This document shows, in pieces, positions 31,538 to 40,328 of a DNA stretch of 64,000 bases (the stretch's first letter is position 1; every line of letters begins with the position of its first letter). The notes below the pieces were generated by a model, which saw nothing but the letters and a program-made list of their open reading frames with translations, was not told the origin of the DNA and did no database searches. This stretch comes from Pseudomonadota bacterium (lineage in GTDB: Bacteria > Pseudomonadota > Alphaproteobacteria > Rhizobiales > Phreatobacteraceae). Made by a program: the position numbers and the translations under genes. The stretch lies in assembly GCA_020161695.1 (NCBI GenBank), contig JAIUOO010000003.1, positions 232,043 to 296,042 on the forward strand. Reading direction: 5' to 3'.

Positions 31538-32545
31538 ATGAAACCACTCGACACCATCATCAACGCGGCCCGCGCCAATCCGCGCCGGATCGTCATGGCG
31601 GAAGGCGAAGACGCCCGGATCGTCAAGGGCGCGGTCCGCGCCTCCCGCGATGGCCTTGCCCGGATCACGCTGCTCGGCCGCTCTGATGTGGTGCAGCGGT
31701 TGCTCGCCGAGGAGGGCGCGAGCGCGGCCGACCTTGCCATCGAGGATCCCGCGGCCTCGCCGAAGTTCGACAGCTATGCCGCCGCCTTTCACCAATTGCG
31801 CCAGAGCAAGGGCGTGGACGAGGCGGCAGCACGCCGCGCTATGTGCGATCCGCTCGGCTATGCGGCCATGATGGTGCGGCTGGACGATGCCGACGGCACG
31901 ATCGGCGGTGCGGTCGCAACGACGGCCGACACGGTGCGGACGGCGCTCCAGATCATTGGGCCGGCGCCCGGCGCAGCACTTGTTTCGAGCTTCTTCCTGA
32001 TGATGCTGTGCGAGCCTCATCACGCGAAGAAGGGCGCTTTCGCCTTCGCCGATTGCGGCCTGGTGGTCGAACCCGACGCCGCTCAACTCGCGAGCATCGC
32101 GCTATCCACCGCGCACTCGCTAGCGACGTTGACCGGAGAAATCCCGAAGGTCGCCATGCTGTCGTTCTCGACCAATGGCAGCGCGGTCCATCAGCGCGTC
32201 GAAAAGGTGGTGCAAGCGACCGAACTGGCGCGTGCCGCCGACCCATCCCTCGCCATCGACGGCGAGTTGCAGTTCGACGCTGCTTTCGTCGAAGCGATCA
32301 ATGCGTCCAAGGCCCCCGGCTCGGTCACCAAGGGCGAGGCCAACGTGCTGGTCTTCCCCAATCTGGACGCCGCCAATATCGGCTACAAGATCGCCCAGCG
32401 GATCGGCGGTGCGAAGGCAATTGGGCCGATCTTGCAGGGGCTCAACAAGCCGGCCAACGACCTGTCGCGCGGCTGCAGCGCCGAGGATGTCTACGACATG
32501 ATCGCGGTGACCAGCGTCATGGCGGGAAGCACAACGCGCCAGTGA
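31538..32545 (+). CDS. pta: Phosphate acetyltransferase (Pta)
   Basis: A 335-residue short-form Pta, converting acetyl phosphate and CoA to acetyl-CoA. The PTA_PTB fold is complete. The N-terminal RIVMAEGEDARIVKGAVRA is followed by the GGAVATTADTVRTALQIIGPAPGAALVSSFFLMML block, which is typical, then ADCGLVVEPDAAQLASIALSTAHSLATLTGEIPKVAMLSFSTNGSA, and LVFPNLDAANIGYKIAQRIGGAKAIGPILQGLNKPANDLSRG near the C-terminus. Its short form, without the N-terminal DRTGG domain of E. coli Pta, is the type linked to xsc in sulfonate degraders. The 20-bp gap to the exporter gene suggests co-transcription. Confidence 0.95.
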   Translation: MKPLDTIINAARANPRRIVMAEGEDARIVKGAVRASRDGLARITLLGRSDVVQRLLAEEGASAADLAIEDPAASPKFDSYAAAFHQLRQSKGVDEAAARRAMCDPLGYAAMMVRLDDADGTIGGAVATTADTVRTALQIIGPAPGAALVSSFFLMMLCEPHHAKKGAFAFADCGLVVEPDAAQLASIALSTAHSLATLTGEIPKVAMLSFSTNGSAVHQRVEKVVQATELARAADPSLAIDGELQFDAAFVEAINASKAPGSVTKGEANVLVFPNLDAANIGYKIAQRIGGAKAIGPILQGLNKPANDLSRGCSAEDVYDMIAVTSVMAGSTTRQ

Positions 32546-32714
32546 CAACCGGCGCGGTCGGGTTTGAGGGGCCGCGCAGCCTCGCCCTGCGGCCAGTTCG
32601 GACTGCCGACTTCGGCGTGCCTTGGCGGGAGGGCTCGACAAGAACCGTCGCAGCCAAGCCCCATGGCAAAGGGTTAACCGGGCGACGTTCAGCGCCGCAC
32701 GGCTAACTGTCACG

Positions 32715-34319
32715 TCAGCGCGGCGGCGTGGTCCAGTGGAGTTCGTGCATCGGCGACATCGCACCCCAGATCGATGTCGACAGACCGCCGAGAGTCTTCT
32801 GGAAGACGCCGACATAGGGCAGCGTGTTGATGAAGAAGATCGGCGCATCGTCGACGACGATCTTCTGGAACTCGGCGTAGAGCGCCTTGCGGGCGGCGAG
32901 ATCCGGTTCGATGCCCGCCTTGGCGAGCAGTTCGTCGACCCGCGGGTTGTTGTAGCCCTGCGTGTTGGACCAGATCACGCCCTTGCGGATGTTGGTGCTG
33001 AGATAGGTCCGGTCGACGCCGATCACCGGATCGCCCCAGTTGAAGACGGTGTCGAGGGTCAAGTCGAAATCCCACGAACCGACCCGGTGCGCCCAGGTCG
33101 CGAAATCGGGCGAGGTGCGGACCTGGACGTCGATCCCGACCTTCCGGAGCTGCGGCTTGAGATACTCGGCGGTGCTTTTCACCACTTCGTTGCCGGGCGA
33201 ATAGTCCACCGTCAGGGTGAAGCGCGTCCCGTCGGCCTTGCGCTTGTGGCCGGCCTGTTCGAGCAGCTGGTTCGCCTTGTCGAGGTTCAGCTCGTACTTC
33301 TCGACATCGGCCGTATAGAAGGGCGAATTGGGCGCGATCGGACCCGTTGCCGCCTTCGCCCGGTCGAGGAGCAGGCGCTTCAGGATGAAATTCCGGTCGG
33401 TGGCGAAGCAGATGGCCTGACGCACGCGCTTGTCGTCGAGGGGGGCCTTCTGCGTGTTGAAGGCCAGCCAGGTGAGCGCGCCGATGCCCTCGAAGCCCTT
33501 GTCCGAGATCGAGAGGGAAGCATTCCGGGCCAGTCGCGCCGTATCCCGCGGAGCCGACAGATAGGGCAGCATGTGGGCTTCGCTCCGCTCCATGGCGAGC
33601 ATGATCGCGGTCGGGTCGTTGATGTAGCGAAAGATGATGCGGTCCAGCAGCGGCCGGTCCGGAATGAAGAACTTGTCGTTGCGCTCCAGAATGGTGTGCT
33701 CGCCGCGCTTGAACTCGACGAGCTTGAACGGTCCGGAGCCGATGGGAGCGCTGTTCGCCGGATGGTTCCTCAGGTCCACGCCGTCATCGAAGACATGCTT
33801 CGGCAGGATCGGGCACAGGGCCGGCGACATCGCCAGAAGCAATGCCGGATGAGGCCTGCTGAGCCTGATTACCACGGTGTGCGCGTCCGGCGTCTCGACC
33901 GATGAGACGGGCGCGAACATCTGCTGGAACGGATGGTACTTCTTGACCGTCATCACCGAGAACGCCACGTCCTCCGAGGTGATCGGCTTGCCGTCATGGA
34001 AGGTCGCACCCTCGACCAGTTTCAGCGTCAGCGACCTGCCGTCGGCAGCCATCTCCCAGCTCTTGGCGAGGTAGGGCTGAGGCCGCCAGTTTGCGTCGAA
34101 GCGCAGCGGGCTGGCGAAGATCTGCGTACCCGGAACGGCAGTCGCGACGCCCGACTGCACCGCAGGATTAAGATGCCGCGCGCCGCCGCCAGCTTCGGGA
34201 ATGATGAGCGTGCCGCCGCGCCGCGGCGACTGCGCCGAGGCCCAGTCGAGACCGGCGGCAAGAGCAGCGCTCGTAGTGGCTGACAGAAGGGCAAATTCTC
34301 GCCTGGAAAGGAGTCCCAT
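32715..34319 (-). CDS. ABC importer substrate-binding protein, peptide/opine family (SBP_bac_5)
   Basis: A 534-residue periplasmic binding protein of the family-5 (DppA/OppA-type) cluster C. A twin-arginine-like signal, LSRREFALLSATTSAALAAG, starts the protein. Conserved elements include RRGGTLIIPE at the mature N-terminus, YLAKSWEMAADGRSLTLKLVEGATFHDGKPITSEDVAFSV and APIGSGPFKLVEFKRGEHTILERNDKFF, in the usual order. The ATG at 34319 is chosen over a longer frame because it gives this signal. The matching permease and ATPase genes lie 3 kb away at 37409-41305 on the same strand, beyond a plus-strand amidohydrolase-CobW pair. The ligand is unknown; peptides, opines or amide-linked compounds are possible. 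Confidence 0.9.
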   Translation of the reverse strand: MGLLSRREFALLSATTSAALAAGLDWASAQSPRRGGTLIIPEAGGGARHLNPAVQSGVATAVPGTQIFASPLRFDANWRPQPYLAKSWEMAADGRSLTLKLVEGATFHDGKPITSEDVAFSVMTVKKYHPFQQMFAPVSSVETPDAHTVVIRLSRPHPALLLAMSPALCPILPKHVFDDGVDLRNHPANSAPIGSGPFKLVEFKRGEHTILERNDKFFIPDRPLLDRIIFRYINDPTAIMLAMERSEAHMLPYLSAPRDTARLARNASLSISDKGFEGIGALTWLAFNTQKAPLDDKRVRQAICFATDRNFILKRLLLDRAKAATGPIAPNSPFYTADVEKYELNLDKANQLLEQAGHKRKADGTRFTLTVDYSPGNEVVKSTAEYLKPQLRKVGIDVQVRTSPDFATWAHRVGSWDFDLTLDTVFNWGDPVIGVDRTYLSTNIRKGVIWSNTQGYNNPRVDELLAKAGIEPDLAARKALYAEFQKIVVDDAPIFFINTLPYVGVFQKTLGGLSTSIWGAMSPMHELHWTTPPR

Positions 34320-34661
34320 TGATAATCCCCTGTTCTGCGCTCTGGTTGTTTTATGCCGCAGGCCGGCAACGGTATTGAGCCGGGCGCGGGCGATTGTAGG
34401 CCCAGATTTCCAAGACCTATGGGACCAGACGGCCTGGCGGCCTGCCACGATCGCATCGCCTTGCGGCGGCCGGTGCGAGCCATGGCAACGCGGTGCCGGG
34501 CCGGTCCGTCGCGACCACGTGATGGCGGGCACGTGGCCTCACCGAAGGCGGCCATCTGGCCCTATCGGCGCCGCCGAACGCCGCCCTAGGCTGACCTGCC
34601 GCGGCCGGATTTGCCGCCCGTTCGGCACTGTCCAGCTTGCGCATCCGCGGGGAGACTTCAA
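34320..34661. other. Divergent intergenic region between the binding protein and the amidohydrolase
   Basis: A 342-bp gap with no gene that I can support. It must hold promoters for both divergent units. It contains an exact copy of the 12-bp MocR-associated motif at 34417-34428 and ends in the GGGGAGA ribosome site of the amidohydrolase. No obvious riboswitch-like or terminator structure is seen. Confidence 0.6.
34417..34428. promoter_or_regulatory. MocR-associated motif CTATGGGACCAG
   Basis: Identical to 25323-25334 in front of the MocR gene, and followed by AGACGG; the 8-mer ACCAGACG also occurs at 25353-25360. It sits roughly 100 bp before the binding-protein start and 230 bp before the amidohydrolase start, so it may place this transporter region under the MocR regulator. 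Confidence 0.45.
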
Positions 34662-36302
34662 GTGCTCGACGAGACCGTCATCTACAAGGCACGCAAGATC
34701 ATCACCATGAACCCCGATCGGCCCGTCGCGACCCATGTCGCGGTACGGGGCGGGCGCATTCTCGGTGTCGGTTCGCTCGACGACCTCCGGGGCTGGAGCA
34801 AGCGGGACGTCGACATGACCCTCGCCGACAAGGTGCTGATGCCCGGCATGGTGGAGGGCCACAGCCACGCGTTCGAGGGGCTCGTCTGGGACCATACCTA
34901 TGTTGGCTCCTACGAGCGCCGCGATCCTGACGGCAAGGCGTGGCCGGGGGTCGGCACCATCGAAGCGCTGATCGCGCGGCTCAAGGAAGCCGAGGCGCGC
35001 CTCGGCTCGCCCGACCAGACGTTGACCGGCTGGGGCTTCGATCCCCTGTTCGTCGAGCGGCGTCTGACTGCGGCGGATCTCGACCGGGTATCGACGACAC
35101 GGCCGGTCGTCGTGCAGCACGCGAGCGGCCACATCATTAATGCCAATTCCCTCGTGATGGAAAAGGCAGGCATCACGCCCAGCACCAATTCAGAATTCAT
35201 CCTGCGCGATTCCGAAGGCAGGCTGACGGGTGAGTTTGCCGGTCAGGTCGGTCGCTTCATGCTCGCCAAGGCGATCGGCGGCACCGGCCTTGCCGACCTC
35301 GGCGACCGGCCCGATGCCGTCCGCCGCTTCGCCAAGGCCGCGCAGATGACCGGCGTCACCACCGCGACCGACCTGCACAACGACCTTTCCGAGAAAACCG
35401 TCGAAACCTTCCGGTCGGTCACCGCCGAAGACGATTTTCCGATCCGGCTGGTTCCGGCATTTCGCGGAACCCACACCCGCGAGGACGCCGTCGCCTATAT
35501 CGGCAGCCTGCAGCGCTACAACTCGTCGAAGCTCCGCTTCGGTCTCGTGAAGCTCATCGCCGACGGATCGATCCAGGGGTTCACCGCGCGCCTGCGCTGG
35601 CCGGGCTATTTCAACGGCAGCAAGAACGGCCTCTGGTACATCGCTCCCGACGAACTGAAGGGGCTCGTGAAGCGCTATCACGAGGCTGGCCTGCAGGTGC
35701 ATATTCACACCAATGGCGACGAGGCCACCGAGGCCGCGCTCGACGCCATCGAGCACGTTCTGGCGGATGTCCCGCGCCGCGATCACCGGCACACGCTGCA
35801 GCATTGCCAGATGGCCAGCGCCGCCCAGTTCAGGCGCATGGCCGCGCTGGGGGTCTGCGTCAATCTGTTTGCCAACCACATCTACTACTGGGGTGACGCG
35901 CACCTCGCCCACACGATGGGACCGGACCGCGCCGACCGGCTCGACGCCTGCGCCACGGCGCTTGCCACGGGCGTCCCCTTCGCGATGCACAGCGACGCTC
36001 CCGTCACGCCCATCGGCCCGCTCTTCACGGCGTGGTGCGCGGTCAACCGCAAGACGCTGTCCGGGCGGGTCCTCGGCGCCGAGCAGCGCATCTCGGTGAT
36101 GGACGCGCTGCGTGCAATGACCCTCGGCGCGGCCTACACTCTCAAGATGGACGCGGATATCGGCAGCATCGAGGTCGGCAAGTTCGCCGATTTCGCGGTG
36201 CTCGAGGACGACCCCACCGAGGTGAACCCTGAGGCGCTCAAGGATGTGCGTGTCTGGGGCACGGTGGTTGGCGGCCGCATATTCCCGGCGCCGAGGACCT
36301 GA
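34662..36302 (+). CDS. YtcJ-like metal-dependent amidohydrolase (amidohydrolase_3)
   Basis: A 546-residue amidohydrolase of the YtcJ/N-substituted formamide deformylase branch, probably cytoplasmic. The N-terminal beta-sandwich gives VIYKARKIITMNPDRPVATHVAVRGGRILGVGSLDDL. A first metal motif, MPGMVEGHSHAFEG, supplies ligands. Further on come VHIHTNGDEATEAALDAIE, HTLQHCQMAS and FAMHSDAPVTPIGPLFTAW (the metal Asp region). The C-terminus has the usual IEVGKFADFAVLEDDP. The GTG at 34662 with GGGGAGA 8 nt upstream is chosen. The CobW GTPase gene starts 2 bp after its stop, suggesting metal supply to this enzyme. Confidence 0.88.
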   Translation: MLDETVIYKARKIITMNPDRPVATHVAVRGGRILGVGSLDDLRGWSKRDVDMTLADKVLMPGMVEGHSHAFEGLVWDHTYVGSYERRDPDGKAWPGVGTIEALIARLKEAEARLGSPDQTLTGWGFDPLFVERRLTAADLDRVSTTRPVVVQHASGHIINANSLVMEKAGITPSTNSEFILRDSEGRLTGEFAGQVGRFMLAKAIGGTGLADLGDRPDAVRRFAKAAQMTGVTTATDLHNDLSEKTVETFRSVTAEDDFPIRLVPAFRGTHTREDAVAYIGSLQRYNSSKLRFGLVKLIADGSIQGFTARLRWPGYFNGSKNGLWYIAPDELKGLVKRYHEAGLQVHIHTNGDEATEAALDAIEHVLADVPRRDHRHTLQHCQMASAAQFRRMAALGVCVNLFANHIYYWGDAHLAHTMGPDRADRLDACATALATGVPFAMHSDAPVTPIGPLFTAWCAVNRKTLSGRVLGAEQRISVMDALRAMTLGAAYTLKMDADIGSIEVGKFADFAVLEDDPTEVNPEALKDVRVWGTVVGGRIFPAPRT

Positions 36303-36304
36303 CC

Positions 36305-37303
36305 GTGGTGCGGACGCCTGTCACCGTCATCGGGGGCTTTCTGGGCGCGGGCAAGACGACGCTGCTGAACCACCTGCTGCGTCACACCGATCAGCGGCTG
36401 GCCGTTCTCGTCAACGACTTCGGCGAGATCAACATCGACGCCGAGCTGATCGCCAGCCATGACGGCAACACGGTGAACCTGTCCAATGGCTGCATCTGCT
36501 GCAGCATCGGCGACAGCCTCGTCGAGGCGCTCATCGGCGTCATGCAACAGGCCGAGCGGCCCGAGCACATCGTCATCGAGGCGAGCGGCGTCGCAGACCC
36601 CGCCCGCATCGCGGAGCTCGCCACGCTTGATGCCTCGCTGGAACTGAACGCCGTGGTCGTGCTGACCGACGCGCCACGCCTTCCCGATCTGGTTCGCGAC
36701 AAATATGTCGGCGATGTCGTCGAGCAGCAGCTTCAGTCTGCCGACCTGATCATCATGAACAAGATCGACAGGCTCTCGGCAATCGACCGGCGGGACGCGA
36801 CCGAGGTGCTGCTTCGACTGGCTCCCGATGCGCGCGTCATCGAGGCGGTGAATGCCAGCGTGCCCGGGGAGCTCGTGCTCGATGCCGGCCGCGACCTCGA
36901 CGCGCTCGCGACCGCCCCGCCCTCATCCGGCACCGGCAGTTGCTGCCATGGACCGGACTGCAACGACCCCGATCATCACCATGATCATCACGGTCATGAC
37001 CATGACCGGCGGCATGCCAATTTGTTCGCGACCTGCACTCTGTCCGCCGACAAGCCGGTGCCCCGGGCTGCCCTGGCCCGGTTCCTCGACGGACTTCCGA
37101 AGGACGTACTGCGGCTCAAGGGCCTGGTGCTAACCGACGAGAATCCGTCGCGGCCCATGCTGCTGCAGATGGTCGGCCGCCGCTGGACCCTCGACGCGGA
37201 CCACCGGCTGGATGTCGCGCCGAAGACCCGCCTCGTCGCCATCGCGGTCGCGGCGGAATTTGATGCCGCCAACCTTCAGCGGGGCTTTGCCGCCCTGCAG
37301 TAG
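36305..37303 (+). CDS. CobW/COG0523 family GTPase metallochaperone
   Basis: A 332-residue P-loop GTPase of the G3E family. Walker A is GFLGAGKT (residues 11-18), the metal-binding CxCC motif is Cys63, Cys65 and Cys66 in SNGCICCSIGD, and the nucleotide-base motif NKID follows in IIMNKIDRL. A histidine-rich linker PDHHHDHHGHDHD (about 218-230) can bind Zn or a similar metal. The C-terminal CobW_C domain is complete. The GTG at 36305 follows the amidohydrolase stop by 2 bp. COG0523 members deliver metals to client enzymes, and the metal-dependent amidohydrolase next door is the natural client here (inference). Confidence 0.92.
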   Translation: MVRTPVTVIGGFLGAGKTTLLNHLLRHTDQRLAVLVNDFGEINIDAELIASHDGNTVNLSNGCICCSIGDSLVEALIGVMQQAERPEHIVIEASGVADPARIAELATLDASLELNAVVVLTDAPRLPDLVRDKYVGDVVEQQLQSADLIIMNKIDRLSAIDRRDATEVLLRLAPDARVIEAVNASVPGELVLDAGRDLDALATAPPSSGTGSCCHGPDCNDPDHHHDHHGHDHDRRHANLFATCTLSADKPVPRAALARFLDGLPKDVLRLKGLVLTDENPSRPMLLQMVGRRWTLDADHRLDVAPKTRLVAIAVAAEFDAANLQRGFAALQ

Positions 37304-37342
37304 CGAACTAGTCAGCCCCAGCGCGCATCGCGGCGACCTCTC

Positions 37343-37361
37343 GGCGGGCCTTGAACCCGCC
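37343..37361. terminator. Hairpin in the convergent gap after cobW
   Basis: GGCGGG and CCCGCC pair over 6 bp around CCTTGAA, in the 105-bp gap between two convergent genes. No T-run follows on either strand. CTAGTC (37307) and GACTAG (37378) form a wider inverted repeat around it. Confidence 0.35.
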
Positions 37362-37408
37362 CTGGTCTGTCGTCTCGACTAGCCTCAGGCGGCCGATGCC
37401 GCTTTTCC

Positions 37409-38440
37409 CTAAACAGGACTGTCGGCATCGGCCGGAAGCGCGTGATGCGGTGCCTCGCCACTATCCGTGACGAGATGGCACGCGACGCTCCGGCCGCCCG
37501 CGACCTGGCGCAGCTGCGGCTCCTCGCGGCGGCACCGCTCCTCCGCGAACGGGCAGCGGCCGGCGAACCGGCAGCCGCGCGGCAGCATGATCGGGCTCGG
37601 CGGGTCGCCCTGAAGGCGCACCCGCTGCCTGCTTCCGCCGCTTGCGCCCGGCACCGCCGACAGCAGCGCCCACGTGTAGGGATGCAGCGGCTGCGCGAAC
37701 AGGCTGTTACGATCGGTCAGCTCGACAATGCGGCCAAGATACATGACCGCGATCTGGTCGCAGAGATACTGGACCACGCGGAGATCGTGAGAGATGAACA
37801 GGTAGGAGAGGCCAAAATCCCGCTGAAGTTCGACCAGCAGGTTCAGGGTCTGGGCCTGGATCGCCACGTCGAGCGCCGATACCGGCTCGTCGCAAACGAT
37901 GAGATCGGGACGACTCGCGAGCGCGCGCGCGATCCCGACGCGCTGGCGCTGGCCTCCCGAGAACTGATGCGGGAACAGGGCCAGCTGTTCGGGCCGAAGC
38001 CCGACCCGTCGGAACAGTTCGGTGACGCGATCGGCGCGCTCCGCCGGTGCCCCGACCTCCATGAGATCGAGCGGCTCGCGCACGATGTCACCGACCCGGG
38101 TCCGCGGATTGAGCGACGAATAGGGATCCTGGAAGATCATCTGGAACCGGCGGCGCGCACGCCGCAGCGACTCGCCGCTCAGCGTGGTGAGGTCGGTGCC
38201 ATCCAGCTCGATCGACCCGCTCGTGGCGGTGATCAGCTGCATCACCGCAAGGGCGGTGGTCGTCTTGCCGGAACCGCTTTCGCCGACGATGCCGAATGTC
38301 GTGCGCCGCGGCAGCGAGAAGCTCACACCATCGACGGCGTGGACGGTCCGTTGCGGCGCGAACGGATGCGGCCGTGGCAGCGGAAAATGGACCTTGAGGT
38401 CCGAGACGTGAAGAAGCGGGGGATCGGCAATCGGGCTCAT
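37409..38440 (-). CDS. ABC importer ATP-binding protein 2, peptide/opine type (DppF-like)
   Basis: A 343-residue ATPase with the oligopeptide-importer C-terminal domain. Walker A is GESGSGKTT, the signature LFPHQFSGGQRQRVGIARAL and Walker B LIVCDEPVSALDV. The C-terminal part has PHPYTWALLSAVPGASGG and a GCRFAGRCPFAEERCRREEPQ stretch, which in this family holds a cysteine [4Fe-4S]-like site. It overlaps the preceding ATPase gene (ATGA). It pairs with the other ATPase to drive import of the ligand caught by the binding protein at 32715. Confidence 0.92.
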   Translation of the reverse strand: MSPIADPPLLHVSDLKVHFPLPRPHPFAPQRTVHAVDGVSFSLPRRTTFGIVGESGSGKTTTALAVMQLITATSGSIELDGTDLTTLSGESLRRARRRFQMIFQDPYSSLNPRTRVGDIVREPLDLMEVGAPAERADRVTELFRRVGLRPEQLALFPHQFSGGQRQRVGIARALASRPDLIVCDEPVSALDVAIQAQTLNLLVELQRDFGLSYLFISHDLRVVQYLCDQIAVMYLGRIVELTDRNSLFAQPLHPYTWALLSAVPGASGGSRQRVRLQGDPPSPIMLPRGCRFAGRCPFAEERCRREEPQLRQVAGGRSVACHLVTDSGEAPHHALPADADSPV

Positions 38441-39429
38441 GGGACCAACACGTCGTCGAGGAGCCAGCAGGCGGCGGCATGATCGGGAGCGACGGCGCAG
38501 GCCTGCGGAATGGCCTGGCGACACCGCGGCATGGCATGCGCGCAGCGCGGCGCGAATGAACAGCCCGGCGGCAGGCGGTTCAGCGGCGGCACGATGCCCG
38601 GGATTTCCTCGAGACGCTGGCGTTCCGTCCCGGTGGTGAAATGCGGGATGCAGGCGATCAGGGCCTTCGTGTAGGGATGCTGCGGCCGCGCCAGCACGGC
38701 GTCGGCCCGGCCCTCCTCGATCTTGCGGCCGGCATACATGACGACGACGCGGTCGGCAGTGTCGGTGACGACGCCCATATCGTGCGTGATCAGCAGGATC
38801 GCCGTTCCGAACCGTTGCTGGATCTCCTTCAGGAGATCGAGGATCTGGGCCTGCACCGTGACGTCGAGCGCCGTGGTCGGCTCGTCGGCGATCAGCAGCT
38901 TCGGCCGGCAGGCGAGCGCCATGGCGATCATCGCACGCTGGCGCATGCCGCCCGACAGCTGGTGCGGATAGTCGTGAACGCGCTGCTCGGGCGCGGGAAT
39001 GCTGACGGCCTGAAGCAGTTCCACCGCACGGCTGAGCGCCGTCTTGCGATCGAGACCTTCGTGGAGGCGTAGCGTTTCAGCGATCTGGTTCCCGATCGTG
39101 AAGACCGGGTTCAGCGCCGTCATCGGCTCCTGGAATATCATCGAGATATCCTTGCCGCGCATGCGCAGGAGCCGCTGCGGCGTGGCCCCGACGAGTTCCT
39201 CGCCTTCCAGCCGGATGCTGCCGCTGCGGATCATGCCGTTCGGCTGCGGCACGAGCCCCATGAGCGCGAGCCCGGTCATGCTCTTGCCGCTGCCGGATTC
39301 GCCGACGAGACAGACCGTCTCGCCCGCCGCGATGTCGAACGAGACGTCGTGGAGAACGCGCGTCTCGGTCGACCGTGATTTGAAGACGACGTTCAGGTCC
39401 TCGACACGCAGGAGGGGTTCGCGGGTCAT
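38437..39429 (-). CDS. ABC importer ATP-binding protein 1, peptide/opine type (DppD-like)
   Basis: A 330-residue ATPase. Walker A is GESGSGKSM, with Met in place of the usual second Thr after the P-loop Ser. The Q-loop motif is [12 protein letters not shown], the signature [17 protein letters not shown] and Walker [13 protein letters not shown]. The C-terminus has the family pattern [14 protein letters not shown], then the [15 protein letters not shown] cysteine stretch. The ATG at 39429 overlaps the permease stop. Nearly all bases in this stretch are coding, with overlaps to both neighbours. Confidence 0.92.
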   Translation of the reverse strand: MTREPLLRVEDLNVVFKSRSTETRVLHDVSFDIAAGETVCLVGESGSGKSMTGLALMGLVPQPNGMIRSGSIRLEGEELVGATPQRLLRMRGKDISMIFQEPMTALNPVFTIGNQIAETLRLHEGLDRKTALSRAVELLQAVSIPAPEQRVHDYPHQLSGGMRQRAMIAMALACRPKLLIADEPTTALDVTVQAQILDLLKEIQQRFGTAILLITHDMGVVTDTADRVVVMYAGRKIEEGRADAVLARPQHPYTKALIACIPHFTTGTERQRLEEIPGIVPPLNRLPPGCSFAPRCAHAMPRCRQAIPQACAVAPDHAAACWLLDDVLVP

Positions 39430-40328
39430 CGCTCTCGGAGCCTCGGGTTGAAGGCCTCGTTCAGTCCGTCGCCGATCAGGCTGATGCTGAGCACGGTCAG
39501 GAAGATGGCGACGCCGGGAATGGTGGCCGCCCACCAGGCGTCGAGCATGTAGGGACGGTTGCCGCCCATCATCCGGCCCCAGCTCATCAGGTTGGGATCG
39601 CCGAGCCCGAGGAAGCTGAGGCCGCTTTCGAACAGGATGGCGACGCCGGTCGTCAGCGTTGCCGAGACAATCAGCGGCGGCAGCGCATTAGGCAGCACCA
39701 CGCGCCAGATCAGCCTGCGGTTGCGGGCGCCGATCGAGCGCGCCGCCTTGACATATTCCAGCCCCTTGATGCGCAGGAACTCCGCCCGCGTCAGTCGCGC
39801 GGAACTGGTCCAGCTGACGATGCCGATCGAGACGGCAACGCTCCACAGCGTCGGCGAGAAGATCGTCACGATCGCCATGGCGAGCAGCAGCGGTGGCATG
39901 ACCTGGAACACCTCGGTGAGGCGCATCAGCACCCGGTCCACCATGCCGCCGTAGAAGCCGGCGAGCGCCCCGACCGTGACCCCGATCGTCATCGTCAGAG
40001 CGGCGGCGATCAGCCCGACCGCGAGGCTGACCTTGCCGCCATTGACGATGCCGGCGGTGATGTCGCGCCCGAGATAGTCCGTGCCGAGCAGCGCCCCTTC
40101 CTCGCCGGGCGGCGAGAGCGGGGCCGATACGATGTCGAACGGATCGACCGGGTAGAGCTTGGGGCCGATCAGCGTCATCAGCAGGAAGGCCGCCAGAATG
40201 ACGAGCCCCGCCACGGCCGACCCATTGCGCCGGAACATGCGCCAGGCATCGCGGGCCGGGCTGGCCGCCGGCGCGGGCATGTCCACGGCCTTGTCGGCAT
40301 CGTTGAGGTCTGGCGCGATGAGACTCAT
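39426..40328 (-). CDS. ABC importer permease 2, peptide/opine type (DppC-like)
   Basis: A 300-residue permease with an N-terminal OppC_N segment (ARDAWRMFRRNGSAVAGLVILAAFLLMTLIGPKLYPVDPF) and six helices in the core. The ATPase-coupling EAA loop is EYVKAARSIGARNRRLIWRVVLPNALPPLIV. GTDYLGRDI is a typical DppC motif. The ATG at 40328 overlaps the stop of the other permease. It forms a heteromer with the DppB-like permease. Confidence 0.92.
   Translation of the reverse strand: MSLIAPDLNDADKAVDMPAPAASPARDAWRMFRRNGSAVAGLVILAAFLLMTLIGPKLYPVDPFDIVSAPLSPPGEEGALLGTDYLGRDITAGIVNGGKVSLAVGLIAAALTMTIGVTVGALAGFYGGMVDRVLMRLTEVFQVMPPLLLAMAIVTIFSPTLWSVAVSIGIVSWTSSARLTRAEFLRIKGLEYVKAARSIGARNRRLIWRVVLPNALPPLIVSATLTTGVAILFESGLSFLGLGDPNLMSWGRMMGGNRPYMLDAWWAATIPGVAIFLTVLSISLIGDGLNEAFNPRLRER

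Noticed and set aside
34320-34532. Longer N-terminus for the peptide-type binding protein
   Set aside because: It would hide the export signal that begins at the ATG at 34319.
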